Positions 35,636 to 46,225 of a stretch of DNA of 64,000 bases are shown in pieces. The stretch is from Sclerotiophoma versabilis (lineage: Eukaryota; Ascomycota; Dothideomycetes; Pleosporales; Didymellaceae). Where the stretch lies: positions 1,426,001 to 1,490,000 of the forward strand of contig JAAROD010000049.1 of NCBI GenBank assembly GCA_012274445.1. Direction: 5' to 3'. The position numbers and the translations under genes were made by a program. Below the pieces are notes generated by a model. That model was not told the origin of the DNA, ran no database searches, and saw only the letters and a program-made list of their open reading frames with translations. Positions within the stretch are counted from its first letter, which is position 1. Each line of letters begins with the position of its first letter.

Positions 35636-37264
35636 CTTGGCTGTGCTCGTGCGAAGTTCGAAGCCGGCAGCGCTGAATACGAAAAGTACCAAGACAGTAC
35701 CCAGTGTAGCCACTGAGCTTCATATACCTTCACCATATCTACGTGTGTTTGTAACGGTGAATCTGGGGATCCGAGATGTTCGACTTCCTAACTTCGAGAG
35801 TGGGTCTACGGGTTCCATGCTGCGCGCACGCAGTCTGACCGCAGTAAATACGATACTCTGGTACCGCATACAGCGTCTGACTTGAGAATGGTCCAATTGC
35901 TTAGCCGGAGGTTCCTCCATGGCGTTCTGGCGCAGCATTCCTTGGCTGCAAACTCGGCAATAAAACCGGGACTGGCGCTGATCAGCATCGCGATTATCGT
36001 AGACTGTGGCCGAAGTTGAGACATGTGGGCCGCAAATACCTCGCGGTAACTGTGCAAGGAATGGTACAGCTGCCGAATGACATTACTGATTGGACGACAT
36101 CCGGAGGTGCTTGATGAAGCTTGGTAGTCGTGTTGGAACGAGTAAAAACCGTTGCTTTTGACTAGGTGCCTGATCTGGAAGGGTGAACAAGATGATCGAC
36201 AGCTCGCTCTGAAGTCCCAGCATATCCGAAGTGCGGACTCCCCGCACAAGTCCGCAATCCTTTCCGCCAAGCGGAGTAAGCGGCTTGTCGGCGTCTCATT
36301 TAGTGGGCCTCGAGTGATAATCGCAGCTCACAAGAGATCACTTGCCTGAAGTCACAGGCTACAGGTGCTGATAATTGGCCACGGGTATGCAAGACATGAG
36401 GTGGCTCGTCAGTCAGCAAGGCCCCAAGCCTTGCTTCACAACCTTGCAATAACGGTCTACGCTCAGGCCGGAGATTTAAGGCGAGAACAAGTATTGACGA
36501 AAGAAGGTTTTACTAGGCTAGGAAGCCTATACATAATCTCATACGTCGGGCTGTTACATGGTGCCTGCGCGGCGTGCGTGCAGAAGGTCAGAGCTGGAAG
36601 AGGAGCGTTGCTCTGTTGAATTAGCATTTGCAAGCTACCAAACCGAGCTGGAGCACTGTAAGCGATGAAGTGCGCTGCTGCTCTGATGCTGGACATTTAC
36701 CCCGCCCCGTATTCTGGGGCTGATAAAGGCATTGGCTGCCCCTTGGCCAGCGATCTGTCGCTGCTTTCCAATACCCAGCAGTAAATCGCCTCAATTGTAG
36801 TCATGACCAGAAGGACGTTATGCCAACATCGAACGTGGGGCTTCGAATTTCTGACGAGATATCGTAACTGTCAGCCTTACTCTGCCGCCACGGCAGCCCC
36901 GCCTGCGTCGGTTGCTGTACAACCTCGCTAAAAGTTGCAGAAGAGGAACAGAACTCATACAAAGCTGGTCATAGCCCGCCTTTCTTTCTCGAATATGGGA
37001 GGTAGAAAGAAGGGTGCGCGCTACAGCTGTCACAGCTCGGACTAAACTCGCTGCGCGGAGTACATCTGCAAAGGATCATTTGATTGGTCCGAAATGCCCA
37101 CAAGTGTTTGATGCCAGCTTTCTCTGGTTTCAACAGTCACTTCAGTCTCTCTTGACTCATTCGCAAGATCATTGTCGCGTGTACATGTATTCGCATATTC
37201 ATACAACCTCAGTTTTTGCCGCCCGCGTTGCAGTTTCTCCTTGTGTTGCCAGGTACCTGTCGAG
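35636..37264. other. Long intergenic region
   Basis: 1.6 kb without a supported gene. The longest open stretch (minus, 35806-36270) has no known motif. It holds the upstream regions of the P450 (minus) and the GNAT gene (plus). Confidence 0.5.
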
Positions 37265-38305
37265 ATGGACGTTCACGAACATCGGCCCACGTCATCGATC
37301 CTTCAAAAAGCTCTCAAGTCCGCTCTTCCATATAGCATCAACCTAGTATATCGTACACAGCACTCAAGCCAGTCAGAGCACGCGCACATATTCTCGACAA
37401 TCCCACCATCAGCCACAGAGGTACCAAAATGCTGGGCAGCAGCGTATATCGACCGATCCACACGCCCAGGAACCGAACTCTGGCTCTTCGCCGCAGGAGA
37501 GGACCCAAATCACCCATCTCCATCAAATGCAGGCTTTTGCCCACAATGTAAACTCGCCGTTCTCTCCCTCCTCGACCAGATGTCCACACTCCCTCTTCCC
37601 CCACTCCACCCTGACGAGCTTCCCAGCCTAGAACTCGCAAAGCAGCACGAGAAGGAGCACCCCGAATCCGGGCCCGGGATCGTCTATTCGCTCTCTCCAG
37701 GAACATACATGCGGCACCTGCTGTGGCCCGGGGTTGTCACGCTGGGCGCGTGCCACCATGCGCTCGTTGCGATATGCCGCGAAGTTGGGATTCTGCGGCA
37801 AGAGTTTCCCGGCGTGAATGCATTGCTGAACAAGTTTCTGTTCAGGATCGAGGATTTGCCTGCTGTGAAGGAGCTGCCAGAGGGGCTGAGGTGGGGCGAC
37901 ATGAGAGAGCAGGATCTACCGACTGTGCAGGCGCGGACGAGTATCCCGCGCGCAACGCGCACGCTCTTGAGTCTGAAGAGCAAGGGCGTATTTGAAAGTG
38001 CTACGGACAGGGCCATCGCATGGACTTTTTTGGGCTTGGATGGGAGTCTGACGACGCTGCATACGGAACCAGAGTGGCGGGGTAAAGGCATCGCGAAGGC
38101 GGTTGCGGCACGGATTATTGGAGAATGTGCGCCAGGTTTGGCGGTCGATGAGCAGGGGACGGCGTGGAGCCATGCGGATGTGTATGTGGATAATGTGCAG
38201 AGCGAGAGGGTGTGTAAGAGTTTGGGTGGGAAGGCATTGTGGGAGCATTATTGGGTGAGGATAGATCTCTCAAAGGCAGGGTCACTGACGAGACATGCAT
38301 CATAA
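37265..38305 (+). CDS. GNAT acetyltransferase, FR47-like
   Basis: Single-exon, 346 residues. The N-terminal 200 residues have no motif I know. The C-terminal part holds the acetyl-CoA-binding motif (LTTLHTEPEWRGKGIAKAVAARI, with RGKGIA as the Q/RxxGxG/A loop, about residues 275-280). Then come the DVYVDNVQSERVCKSLGG and HYWVRIDL segments, typical of FR47-like GNAT proteins. A longer frame exists upstream, but its first ATG is MDVHEHRP. The acceptor is unknown; these proteins acetylate amines, amino acids or small metabolites. Confidence 0.85.
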   Translation: MDVHEHRPTSSILQKALKSALPYSINLVYRTQHSSQSEHAHIFSTIPPSATEVPKCWAAAYIDRSTRPGTELWLFAAGEDPNHPSPSNAGFCPQCKLAVLSLLDQMSTLPLPPLHPDELPSLELAKQHEKEHPESGPGIVYSLSPGTYMRHLLWPGVVTLGACHHALVAICREVGILRQEFPGVNALLNKFLFRIEDLPAVKELPEGLRWGDMREQDLPTVQARTSIPRATRTLLSLKSKGVFESATDRAIAWTFLGLDGSLTTLHTEPEWRGKGIAKAVAARIIGECAPGLAVDEQGTAWSHADVYVDNVQSERVCKSLGGKALWEHYWVRIDLSKAGSLTRHAS

Positions 38306-38700
38306 CATATAAGAGGTAGAGCACGATCACGCAAGCAGGAGTGGAGGATGGTCTGAAGAAACTGGGTATCTGATTCATGGTCAGCCTTGTGCTCTTCAAA
38401 GTATGAAGGTGTAACAAGTTGAGTGTGAGTTGCTCAGGAAAAAATTAGAGTTGTGTTGCGTTTGGATCCTCATAGAGATCAGGGTTAAAAATTTATCATC
38501 ATCGCGTAGTGGAAGGAAAAAAGGATAAGCTTACCAATTGTTGAGTGAGCACTGTTGCGTGAACAAGCATCACACGTAGTCGATTGATTCGAGTAGTTCA
38601 TCCGATCGTATTGTCGTTGGTTTTATATCATTGAGACATAGCTCGACAGACCGTGGCCATGCGGGTTGGCCTCTGACAGAGTTGCAGCAAACGCACATAC
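38306..38700. other. Convergent 3' region
   Basis: 395 bp between the GNAT stop and the P0 stop. No gene is seen; it contains 3' UTR sequence. Confidence 0.5.
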
Positions 38701-39700
38701 TTAGTCAAAGAGACCGAAGCCCATGTCGTCGTCCTCGGACTCCTCCTTCTCCTCCTCCTTGGCGGCCTCAGGGGCGGCCTCGGCAGCACCACCGGAAGGA
38801 GCGGCACCAGCGGCAGGGCCAGCAGAGGCGTACTTGTCGGGGTTGGCAATGCGGTCCTTGAGCTCAGCAATCTCCTCCCACTCGTAGTTGGTCTCAATGG
38901 CAACAGAGAGGACCTTCTTGTAGGAGTTGACAACGGAGTGCATGACGGAGGGCAGGGTGGGGAAGTTGGCGGCCAGCGAGATGGATGCGATGGTAGCGAT
39001 GGCGCTGTTGAAAGCCTTCAGGAGCTGAGACTCCTCGATGTCGAGGACGGAAGCATCGAAGGTGTTGCCGTTGTCGTAGATCTGGTAGATACCCATACCG
39101 TAGGTGAAGGGAGAAATGTTCAACATGTTGAGCAGGGTGGCCTCGGAGGCACCAACCTTGCTACCAGCCTCAACGAGCTTGAGGTCGGCAGTAATTTCGA
39201 TGGTACCACGGGCAATCTTGGTGGGGACACCGAGAGCCTGGAAGAAAGAGGTCTTACCAGGCTCCATACCAGTGTTACCAGCGGGGACGAAAACATCGCC
39301 AGGGGCGACGGCACCGGCACGAGCGGGGGCGGCGACACGGTTGGACAGGATCTTGTCACGGATGTCCTTGAGCTCACCGTTGGTGAAAACGAAACCGACG
39401 TTGCCTGTTCAATTGTCAATGGCATGCGCTGGAGCGGCGCGTGGAGCTAGACGTACCCTTGACGTGGGGAAGGAGACGCTCGTACTCGGGAGAGTCGTTG
39501 ATGAGACCCTTGAGCGCACGGCGGACCATAGTGTTCTTGCCCATCAGGACAACACCCTCACCACGGAGGGACTGACGGATCTCGTGCATCTGCTGCGACG
39601 AGACATTGTCGACGGTGACGATGAAGATAGACTTGTACTCCTTGAGGAGAGCCTCAAGCTTCTCGAAGTAAGCGGCCTTGGTTTCTTTCTTGCCCCCCAT
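38701..39700 (-). CDS. RPP0: 60S ribosomal protein P0 (acidic stalk)
   Basis: Scaffold of the ribosomal stalk; it binds P1/P2 and 25S rRNA. Two exons (39700-39457 and 39404-38701) give 315 residues. It begins MGGKKETKAAYFEKLEALL, holds the conserved core (SSQQMHEIRQSLRGEGVVLMGKN), the Ala-rich hinge and the acidic end (EESEDDDMGFGLFD) common to stalk proteins. Codon use is strongly biased toward C-ending codons, consistent with high expression. It shares a 264-bp divergent promoter with TRM82. Confidence 0.97.
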
Positions 39701-39964
39701 TGTGTTCGTTGTGACGCAAAGGGATGTTTAAGGTCTTTGGTTTTGACAGGTGGTGTTGATGATGATACCAGCTCCAAGCTCGGCGAAAATTGAGTGATCA
39801 GAATGTGCGAAGCGAAAACGAGCTAGTTTTTGATTCGTCAGACAGCAGCCCACCGCTTGCTGACTGTAGTGCGCGACCTCACGCTAACCTCACGAGGCGA
39901 AGCGGCTCATGGAAAAAGCAGTGACCTCGCGGTGCATGTTGCTGACCAACACATGGTTGAAAAG
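39701..39964. promoter_or_regulatory. Bidirectional promoter, RPP0 / TRM82
   Basis: 264 bp between two divergent translation genes. No obvious TATA box is seen. The compact spacing implies shared control of a ribosomal protein and a tRNA-modification subunit. Confidence 0.45.
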
Positions 39965-41627
39965 ATGTCTTTCCCATACCAGTGTCTTGTTTCTCGTGAG
40001 TCGACAGAGACTGGGCCTGGCGGTTGGACGCTCTTTGGCGCGTGCGGCTTTACGCTCGTTGCACAATCGAGCAGCGGAGGTACCTCGACTTGGACGAAGC
40101 CAAACGATCCTATCACAGTGAGTTTTGCGCTTTTATGTGGTTTTGCTCGCTCGCCGCGGATGCTTTGCAAGAGACGAGGACTCCAGCTGACACGCACAGG
40201 AACCTGAACCACAGGATGAAGAAAAGGAAGGACCACCAGAGAAGAAAGTCAAATTGTCGGAACCACCAAAACAGCAAAAGGCCAATTTCACCAACTTGAT
40301 TGTTTCAGGTGATGGAAGGTATCTGGTTGGCGTAACCGGTGAGGACAAGTGCATCCGTGTCTTCGAGACCGACATTCAGAACGAGTTACGGCAACTCAGT
40401 GAGAGGTAAAGCAACTTTAAGTACCCAAGAATAAAGCTAACATCGATAGACACATGACAAGGCGTCCCTGCTCAATCACCCTGACATCAGATGACTCGAC
40501 AATTCTGTGTGCAGATAAATTTGGGGATGTCTACTCACTCCCTCTGCTTCCCTCACCAGACTATCGAGCACCTGAAGCCCCAGCAGAGCCCATTCAGGAA
40601 GCCGAGTGGGTGCCTTCTGCGACTGTACTTACTGTTCACTCTGGCAGGAATCGCAAGACCTTGGAAGACCAGCTCAAGCAGAAGAAGAAGGGACCGGCAC
40701 CTCCAAAGGATGAGATGAAGTTTGAGCATCAACTTCTGTTAGGTCACGTCTCTATGCTCACAGATATCGTCACCACAGAGGTCGACACTCACAGGTACAT
40801 CATTACAGCAGACCGAGACGAGCATATCCGCGTCTCTCGGAGCATACCGCAGGCTCATATCATCGAAGGCTTCTGCTTTGGCCACGAGGCTTTCATCAGT
40901 AAGCTGTGCCTGACACAGTCTGGTCGACTTGTGTCTGGCGGTGGAGATGCACACCTGTTCGTATGGGATTGGCAGAACTTCAAACTCCTCAAAAAGCTAC
41001 CTATCCTGGACGTTGTGGCGGATCATCTAAAATTTCGCTCTGAACTGGCCGTGGAAGAGATTTCGAAGGTTGCAGTATCTGGGATCTGGAGAGTGCCACA
41101 TCGAGATGAGATACTTGTGGCGTGTGAGGGTATCCCAGCTTTATTTTCATTCAAGATTGACGCAACGACAAATACCAGCAGCGCGGCAACAGAGTTTAGC
41201 ACTGCGATAGCGCTTAGGGGTAACGCGCTAGATGTTGCTTTCCTGCCAATATCTCCAACGTCGTCTGTAGTGGTGGTCTCTATCGATCATGTGCACAAGC
41301 CAGGCTCCACCAAGGAGGTGCGTGGAGAAAAGGTAAAGCACATTGCAAACACAGCGGTGCCAAGCTTGACTGACAGTTGTACAGGATGTTCGTCGTCTAC
41401 AGTGCTTTTCATCCCAAGAGAGCGGCAAATGGCAGGAGGACTCGCACACGTCGGAGGCATTGAAGTCATTCCACAACCAAGTCTTTGACGTTGAGGCCGG
41501 CGCAATCAGCGGCGACGACTCGGCAACCGGAAATGGAAAGGGTCTGGGGTCGGCAGATGATAAAGCACTGCGAGACATGCTCTATAATATGGAGAACCTT
41601 AGGAAGCGTCCAGGTGCCGAGGATTAG
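39965..41627 (+). CDS. TRM82: tRNA (guanine-N7) methyltransferase non-catalytic subunit TRM82
   Basis: WD40 partner of Trm8 (METTL1/WDR4-like complex) that makes m7G46 in tRNAs. Four exons (39965-40117, 40200-40405, 40450-41332, 41385-41627) give 494 residues. WD-like blades include VSGDGRYLVGVTGEDKCIRV, ITADRDEHIRVSR and GFCFGHEAFISKL, then SGGGDAHLFVWDW. The C terminus reads LYNMENLRKRPGAED, a strong family signature. Two in-frame ATGs are possible (39953 and 39965); the second is used because it has A at -3. It is divergent from RPP0. Confidence 0.93.
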
Positions 41628-42099
41628 GTAGTCGACTAGTGCGATGACGCTGCAAGTGATAAAATTACTCTCCGGGCTATCTACATGTGTGGTGCATGTG
41701 CGTGACGCGTGACGTCTGAGGCTCTGGGCCTGGATGGCATGCGCAGCGCGGCAGCGCCCAGCGTGGCAGGGGTCTCTGTACAATCTACTAGAATTTCACG
41801 GCATAGCATAGAAAGACAGCATCAGAGAGTCGCGCACTGGACCGTGCATTGATGTTGCTACCTCTTGGACTGCAAGGCCAGTCTCGACTGTTGCTCTACT
41901 GCGGCTCTGGCCGAGCGAACATGTGCGCCACGGCAATAGATGGCATGCAGGCAAGGCTAGGACGTGACACGCAACTGCGAGGATAAAGACGTTTGCCGAG
42001 GCTAACGAGTCGGTGGACACGGACGCTTCGCAGCAGTTGTGTCAGTTTTGCAGCCAACAGCCTGCGAGCTGGTGTGGAGTGGGTATGATGGGAGTCTAG
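41628..42099. other. Intergenic region
   Basis: About 470 bp downstream of TRM82. No gene is supported, but it may contain the unresolved first exon of the small zinc-cluster gene that follows. Confidence 0.4.
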
Positions 42100-42701
42100 T
42101 ACTCTGCGATTTCTAAGAGACCGGGATTCCAAGACGGGAATGAACCTTGCAATCATAATGTTGACGTGCAGTGCCGCTTTGGGTACGTCCATTATGCTGA
42201 CCCATCTCGTCCGGATACTGGCTTTCCCTTTCCAAAAGGACATCGTCAATGGTTACGGAATAGGCTGGACTGGCTTAAGACAGAGCAGGCGAAGCTCCAG
42301 CTATCTGAATCTGGTATGTTTCGGGCGTGTTCACTGCTGTGCAAACTGCTGATACGGACCTTCTAGCATCATCCCCTTCAACTGCGGTCCTAACACCGCG
42401 AGAACTCCTCATCGTCTCGCTGCCACTCTCGAACGCGCTGCAACAACAAGTTGTGGCTACAGATGCGACCCCGACATCTGCTCCAGCCCCAGCTCTGACA
42501 GCACACACTCCTGCTCTACCATATCCAACTTCAGACCACCGTCCTCAAGCTCTTGCAACTCCTGTTCAGAAACGAGCTTGGAGATTCAAAACTTGCACAG
42601 CTTGCAGCGCTAGAAAAACCAAGTGCGTGAAAGACGACGGCCCCGATGCACCATGCAATCACTGCAAACTTTGGAACATACCCTGTGTGCTTAGAAGTTA
42701 G
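42100..42701 (+). CDS. Small protein with C-terminal Zn2Cys6-like cluster, 5' end unresolved
   Basis: Two exons are visible: about 42100-42313 (open in frame, no ATG, so the true start is probably in an upstream exon) and 42367-42701. The first ends KTEQAKLQLSES and the second continues ASSPSTAVLTPRELLIVS, a junction with canonical GTATGT/TTCTAG signals. The last residues hold CTACSARKTKC, then nine residues, CNHC and a final Cys (C-x2-C-x6-C-x9-C-x2-C-x6-C), followed by only LRS. That matches the Zn2Cys6 pattern, but at the extreme C terminus rather than the N terminus, and no fungal regulatory domain exists. The upstream part (HYADPSRPDTGFPFPKGHRQW) is not recognised. The function is unknown. 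Confidence 0.5.
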
Positions 42702-43293
42702 CTGTGGGGAAATTGTGGAGAACTTGGCCTGGCCCTCCTCCTGACAAATAGACCGGCGCCGATGGCGTATTGTGAGCCCCAGCATTTTTTCCAAAGCCTT
42801 CTCTCCAAAGTCGCAGCAACACCGCTACTCTGACATTGCAGTAGTACAGTCAAGGTGAGTGTACCCATATAGCTTCGGCGACCGTCCGTCACAGTCAAAA
42901 AGGCGCGCGGCTAACATAGTGGGCGCTGTAGTACTAAAGACCCTCGCGAACAACCCCTCCGTCACTCGGCTCATCGATCGTCATACCTCGCCCACGTTGC
43001 ACAGAACCTTCAAAGCTGTAGCATCGCCGGGAACGTGCAGACCAGGAACCAGCTCTCAAATCTCTCTGCGCCACCGCCCCTCGTGAGCCTCAACCGTCCC
43101 ACATCCCACTCTCGCGACCCACTTCCACTATCGACACGCGACAGCCGCGCACGCCGCCAAACTGTTTGCCTCAATCTTGCGCCGGGCGACTCCACGAACA
43201 CTATCTTTATTCTCCCTGCCCGTAGCCGCTGCTGCTTCGCATAACACACGCACCACTCCTGTCGCGGGGCTCTCCAAAGTAGATTCGCGAAAG
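42702..43293. other. Promoter region of thioredoxin reductase
   Basis: 591 bp without a supported gene. C-rich sequence (about 43050-43250) precedes the start. A CAAT-like GCCAAAC lies near 43150. Nothing else is recognised. Confidence 0.4.
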
Positions 43294-44536
43294 ATGCACT
43301 CCAAACTCGTCATCATTGGGTAGGCCGCCACTACGAGAATTGCTCCAATAGTACTGGAACTGAATCTGACTTCCACAGCTCTGGGCCAGCAGGCCACACC
43401 GCCGCCATCTATGCCGCCCGCGCGGACCTCAATCCCGTCATGTACGAGGGCTTTATGGCGCTCGGCATCGCCGCAGGAGGCCAATTGACCACCACCGACG
43501 AAGTTGAGAACTTCCCTGGATTCATGAAGATCCAGGGCTCCACACTCATGGTGAGCGCCCAACCCCCATCCACATCTGACCGGAGCCGATGCTAACTATG
43601 ACCAGGACCAAATGCGCGCACAGTCCGAAGCCTGTGGCACCGAGATCGTCTCCCAGACTGTCGCAAAGGTCGACCTCAAATCCCGCCCGTTCAAGTACTG
43701 GTTGCACCCAATGGGCGACGACGATGAGATCGAGGAGGAAGAACACACCGCCGACTCCATCATCATCGCGACCGGCGCCAAAGCACGCCGTCTCGATCTG
43801 CCTGGCGAGGAGAAGTACTGGGGCTACGGCGTGTCGGCATGCGCCGTTTGCGACGGCAGTCTGCCCATGTTCCGTGATCAGCCACTGGTCGTGATTGGCG
43901 GCGGCGACTCCGCGGTCGAGGAGGCACTGTACCTGACCAAGAAGGCGAAGAAAGTCACTGTGCTCGTGCGTAGGGACAAGCTTAGGGCGAGCCGCACCAA
44001 CGCCCGCAGGCTGACTACACACCCCAAGGTCGAGGTCATGTTCAACACGGGCGCGACGGAAATCAAGGGCGATGAGAAGAAGAACGGCCTCATGACACAT
44101 CTTGTTGTGCGCAACAACGTCACCAAGGAGGAGCAGACTATTAAGGCTAAGGGATTGTTCTACGCTGTTGGTCACGACCCAGCGACGCAGCTTTTCAAGG
44201 GCCAGCTCGACATGGACGAGGACGGCTACCTGATCACAAAGCCTGGCGAAGGACACACAAGCATCGAGGGTGTATTTGCGGCCGGTGACGTTCAGGACAA
44301 GAAGTACCGCCAGGCGATTACTAGTGCTGGTAAGTCCATAAAATCGAGTCAGCTCATGTCGGTTGGAATGGAGGCTAACGAAAACAGGATCTGGATGCGT
44401 CGCCGCCCTTGAAGCGGAGAAGTTCCTCGCCGAGCAAGATGACAGCGTTGGTAACGAGCTCGAGACGGAAAACCAGGCCGAGAAGAGCCAGACTAACGGC
44501 GTCGTGCCCGAGTACCGCTCCAACCCTCTCTTGTAG
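43294..44536 (+). CDS. TRR1: Thioredoxin reductase (NADPH)
   Basis: Low-molecular-weight FAD enzyme that reduces thioredoxin with NADPH. Four exons (43294-43319, 43379-43550, 43606-44329, 44388-44536) give 356 residues. The first coding exon is only 26 nt and splits the FAD loop GSGPAG. The redox disulfide CAVCDG has Cys145 and Cys148, preceded by YWGYGVSA. The NADPH loop GGGDSAVEEA and FAAGDVQDKKYRQAITSAGSG complete the fold. The C terminus carries a 30-residue acidic extension ending NPLL. It is convergent with the unknown 192-residue protein gene. Confidence 0.96.
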
Positions 44537-45002
44537 ACTACAAGACACATTTCTTTCGATATAGACTTGGGATGATCTTGGGGTAATCTTGCATGCATGG
44601 GATAGCGCAGGTTGGCTGGAGCCTTTTGCTTGTTGGCTCGCCATATGGCATAGACTTGGTTAGTTACGAGCGATTTGCACACTGGATAGACAAACTATGA
44701 ATCGATGTGTTGCGTTCTGTTTTACATGGGTATCCAGTCATCTGAGTGACAGTACATTGACATTTCACAACAGACCCATTGCGTATAGATCAAGTTTTGC
44801 AAAGTCGCGACTACGCGTATGCGATACAGAGATTTTGATACGGTCATAGGAATGCGCACGAGAGTGTCCTCGGCAGGGCGAACGAAGGCTGTGTGCTGGG
44901 TAGGGTCTCTGCATACCTGAACGTATGTGCAGCTGGTCCACGAGGCGGGTGATGATTGAGGTATGCGGCTCCTGCCGAGCATCAATCATGGAACATGCCG
45001 CT
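44537..45002. other. Convergent 3' region
   Basis: 466 bp between converging stops. No gene or motif is seen. Confidence 0.5.
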
Positions 45003-45733
45003 CTACTTGAGGAGGTTGAGCGCACTCTCAAAGGCTTTCACTACGTTGATGTCTGTGGTCGTCAGTCTTTATATAAATGGAAGCATTGACGCTCTTACAG
45101 TGGTTTCTCTTGTTTTCCAATTCGTCCTCCTCGTTCTGGACATACAACGTTCTCGTCTGAAGTCTGCTCTTGGTCAGCTTCGACTTGAGATTCGGCAAGG
45201 CGGGTGAGATACACACCTCTGGAATGTTCGATCTGTCTCATGCTCGTGCCCAGAATTTGCCCAGATGCGGAAGTACTGTGTTCTGGTCAGTCACGCATCA
45301 TGCGACATGTGTGATGGCAGAGCATCACCTCCATCAGGCTCGTCCACTCTTCCGTCAACTCATCTTCTTCGTAGCTGGATTTCTTGATGGCATCGTGGTA
45401 CCTCTGATGTAGGTCGTTCCAGTCGAAGTTGGCGATTTGCAGTGCAGGATCAGCCTCCTCATCGTCGGAGGCGTCCGGTACTGCTTCGACGTCCAGATGC
45501 TCTTCTAAGTCGTCACGGCCATGCTGTGCTGAAGCTGGCCGCTCTGTCTCATCAGAGTTCACGCGCTTGTGGCTAGGGCGATTGGGCGTTTGCTGTGCGT
45601 CTTGAGGAGTTGCAGGCTCAGACTTCGAAGCAACATCATCCATCGCGGGCAATGAATACTGGGTCGCTGCCGGTGGTGAAGAGGGAGGTGGGTGTGTGGT
45701 TTCCCGGGGGAGAGACGACTCAGTCTCGCTCAT
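45003..45733 (-). CDS. Conserved fungal protein of unknown function, coiled coil at C terminus
   Basis: Four exons (45733-45329, 45275-45217, 45163-45099, 45052-45003) give 192 residues. The N-terminal 90 residues are acidic and Ser/Pro/Thr-rich (disordered). The rest (FDWNDLHQRYHDAIKKSSYEE, EEWTSLMEYFRIWANSGHEHE, RTLYVQNEEDELENKR, INVVKAFESALNLL) forms a helical, probably coiled-coil module. All junctions are canonical and in phase, and the last three exons are tiny. I recognise this as a fungal conserved pattern but know no function. It shares a 492-bp divergent promoter with ATG14. Confidence 0.75.
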
Positions 45734-46225
45734 TCTTGATGCTGTTCGATGTGGTCAATGCTGTGGGTGAGTGAACGATCAAGAGCCACGCAGCCTCTAC
45801 CGCAAGAAGTGCTTAGTTGCTTCGTAAGGCCGGGCCTGACTGTCTATCAGAGATCGCAGTGTTTTCGCGAGGTGTAAGCTGTTAGAGGTCGTTGTCCCCC
45901 ACGCACCAGGCCATCCGTTTTCGGTTAGCGAAGCATGACGTGGGGAAGGTGCGTCTGACTCGCGCGCGCGCCTCGCGCCTGCTGCCTCCGTCACACTGCG
46001 ATCTTCTGACCGCCAGGTACACTTCTCGTCCCCTTTTCTTCTTCTCTACGTACTGCTATGACTGCGTAACTTACATCACGCAAGAAATACTTGCTGTCCC
46101 AGTCTATGGGTCTGTAATCACGCAATCTTCCCCAGGCAAACCTCCACTCATCATGGTCCCGCGGTACCCTTCTCGGCCACCACTCCACGGACCTCAGGGA
46201 GGCGAGATCACCTAACACCACCAAC
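45734..46225. promoter_or_regulatory. Bidirectional promoter, unknown gene / ATG14
   Basis: 492 bp between divergent starts. It contains a short alternating CG run (about 45959-45971), which can adopt Z-DNA. No other motif is identified. Confidence 0.4.

Noticed and set aside
43546..44682. Long minus-strand frame (378 codons) over thioredoxin reductase
   Set aside because: Antisense shadow of the strongly biased TRR1 coding sequence; no start context or motif of its own.
45959..45971. Short CG dinucleotide run
   Set aside because: Too short to be called a microsatellite or functional element.
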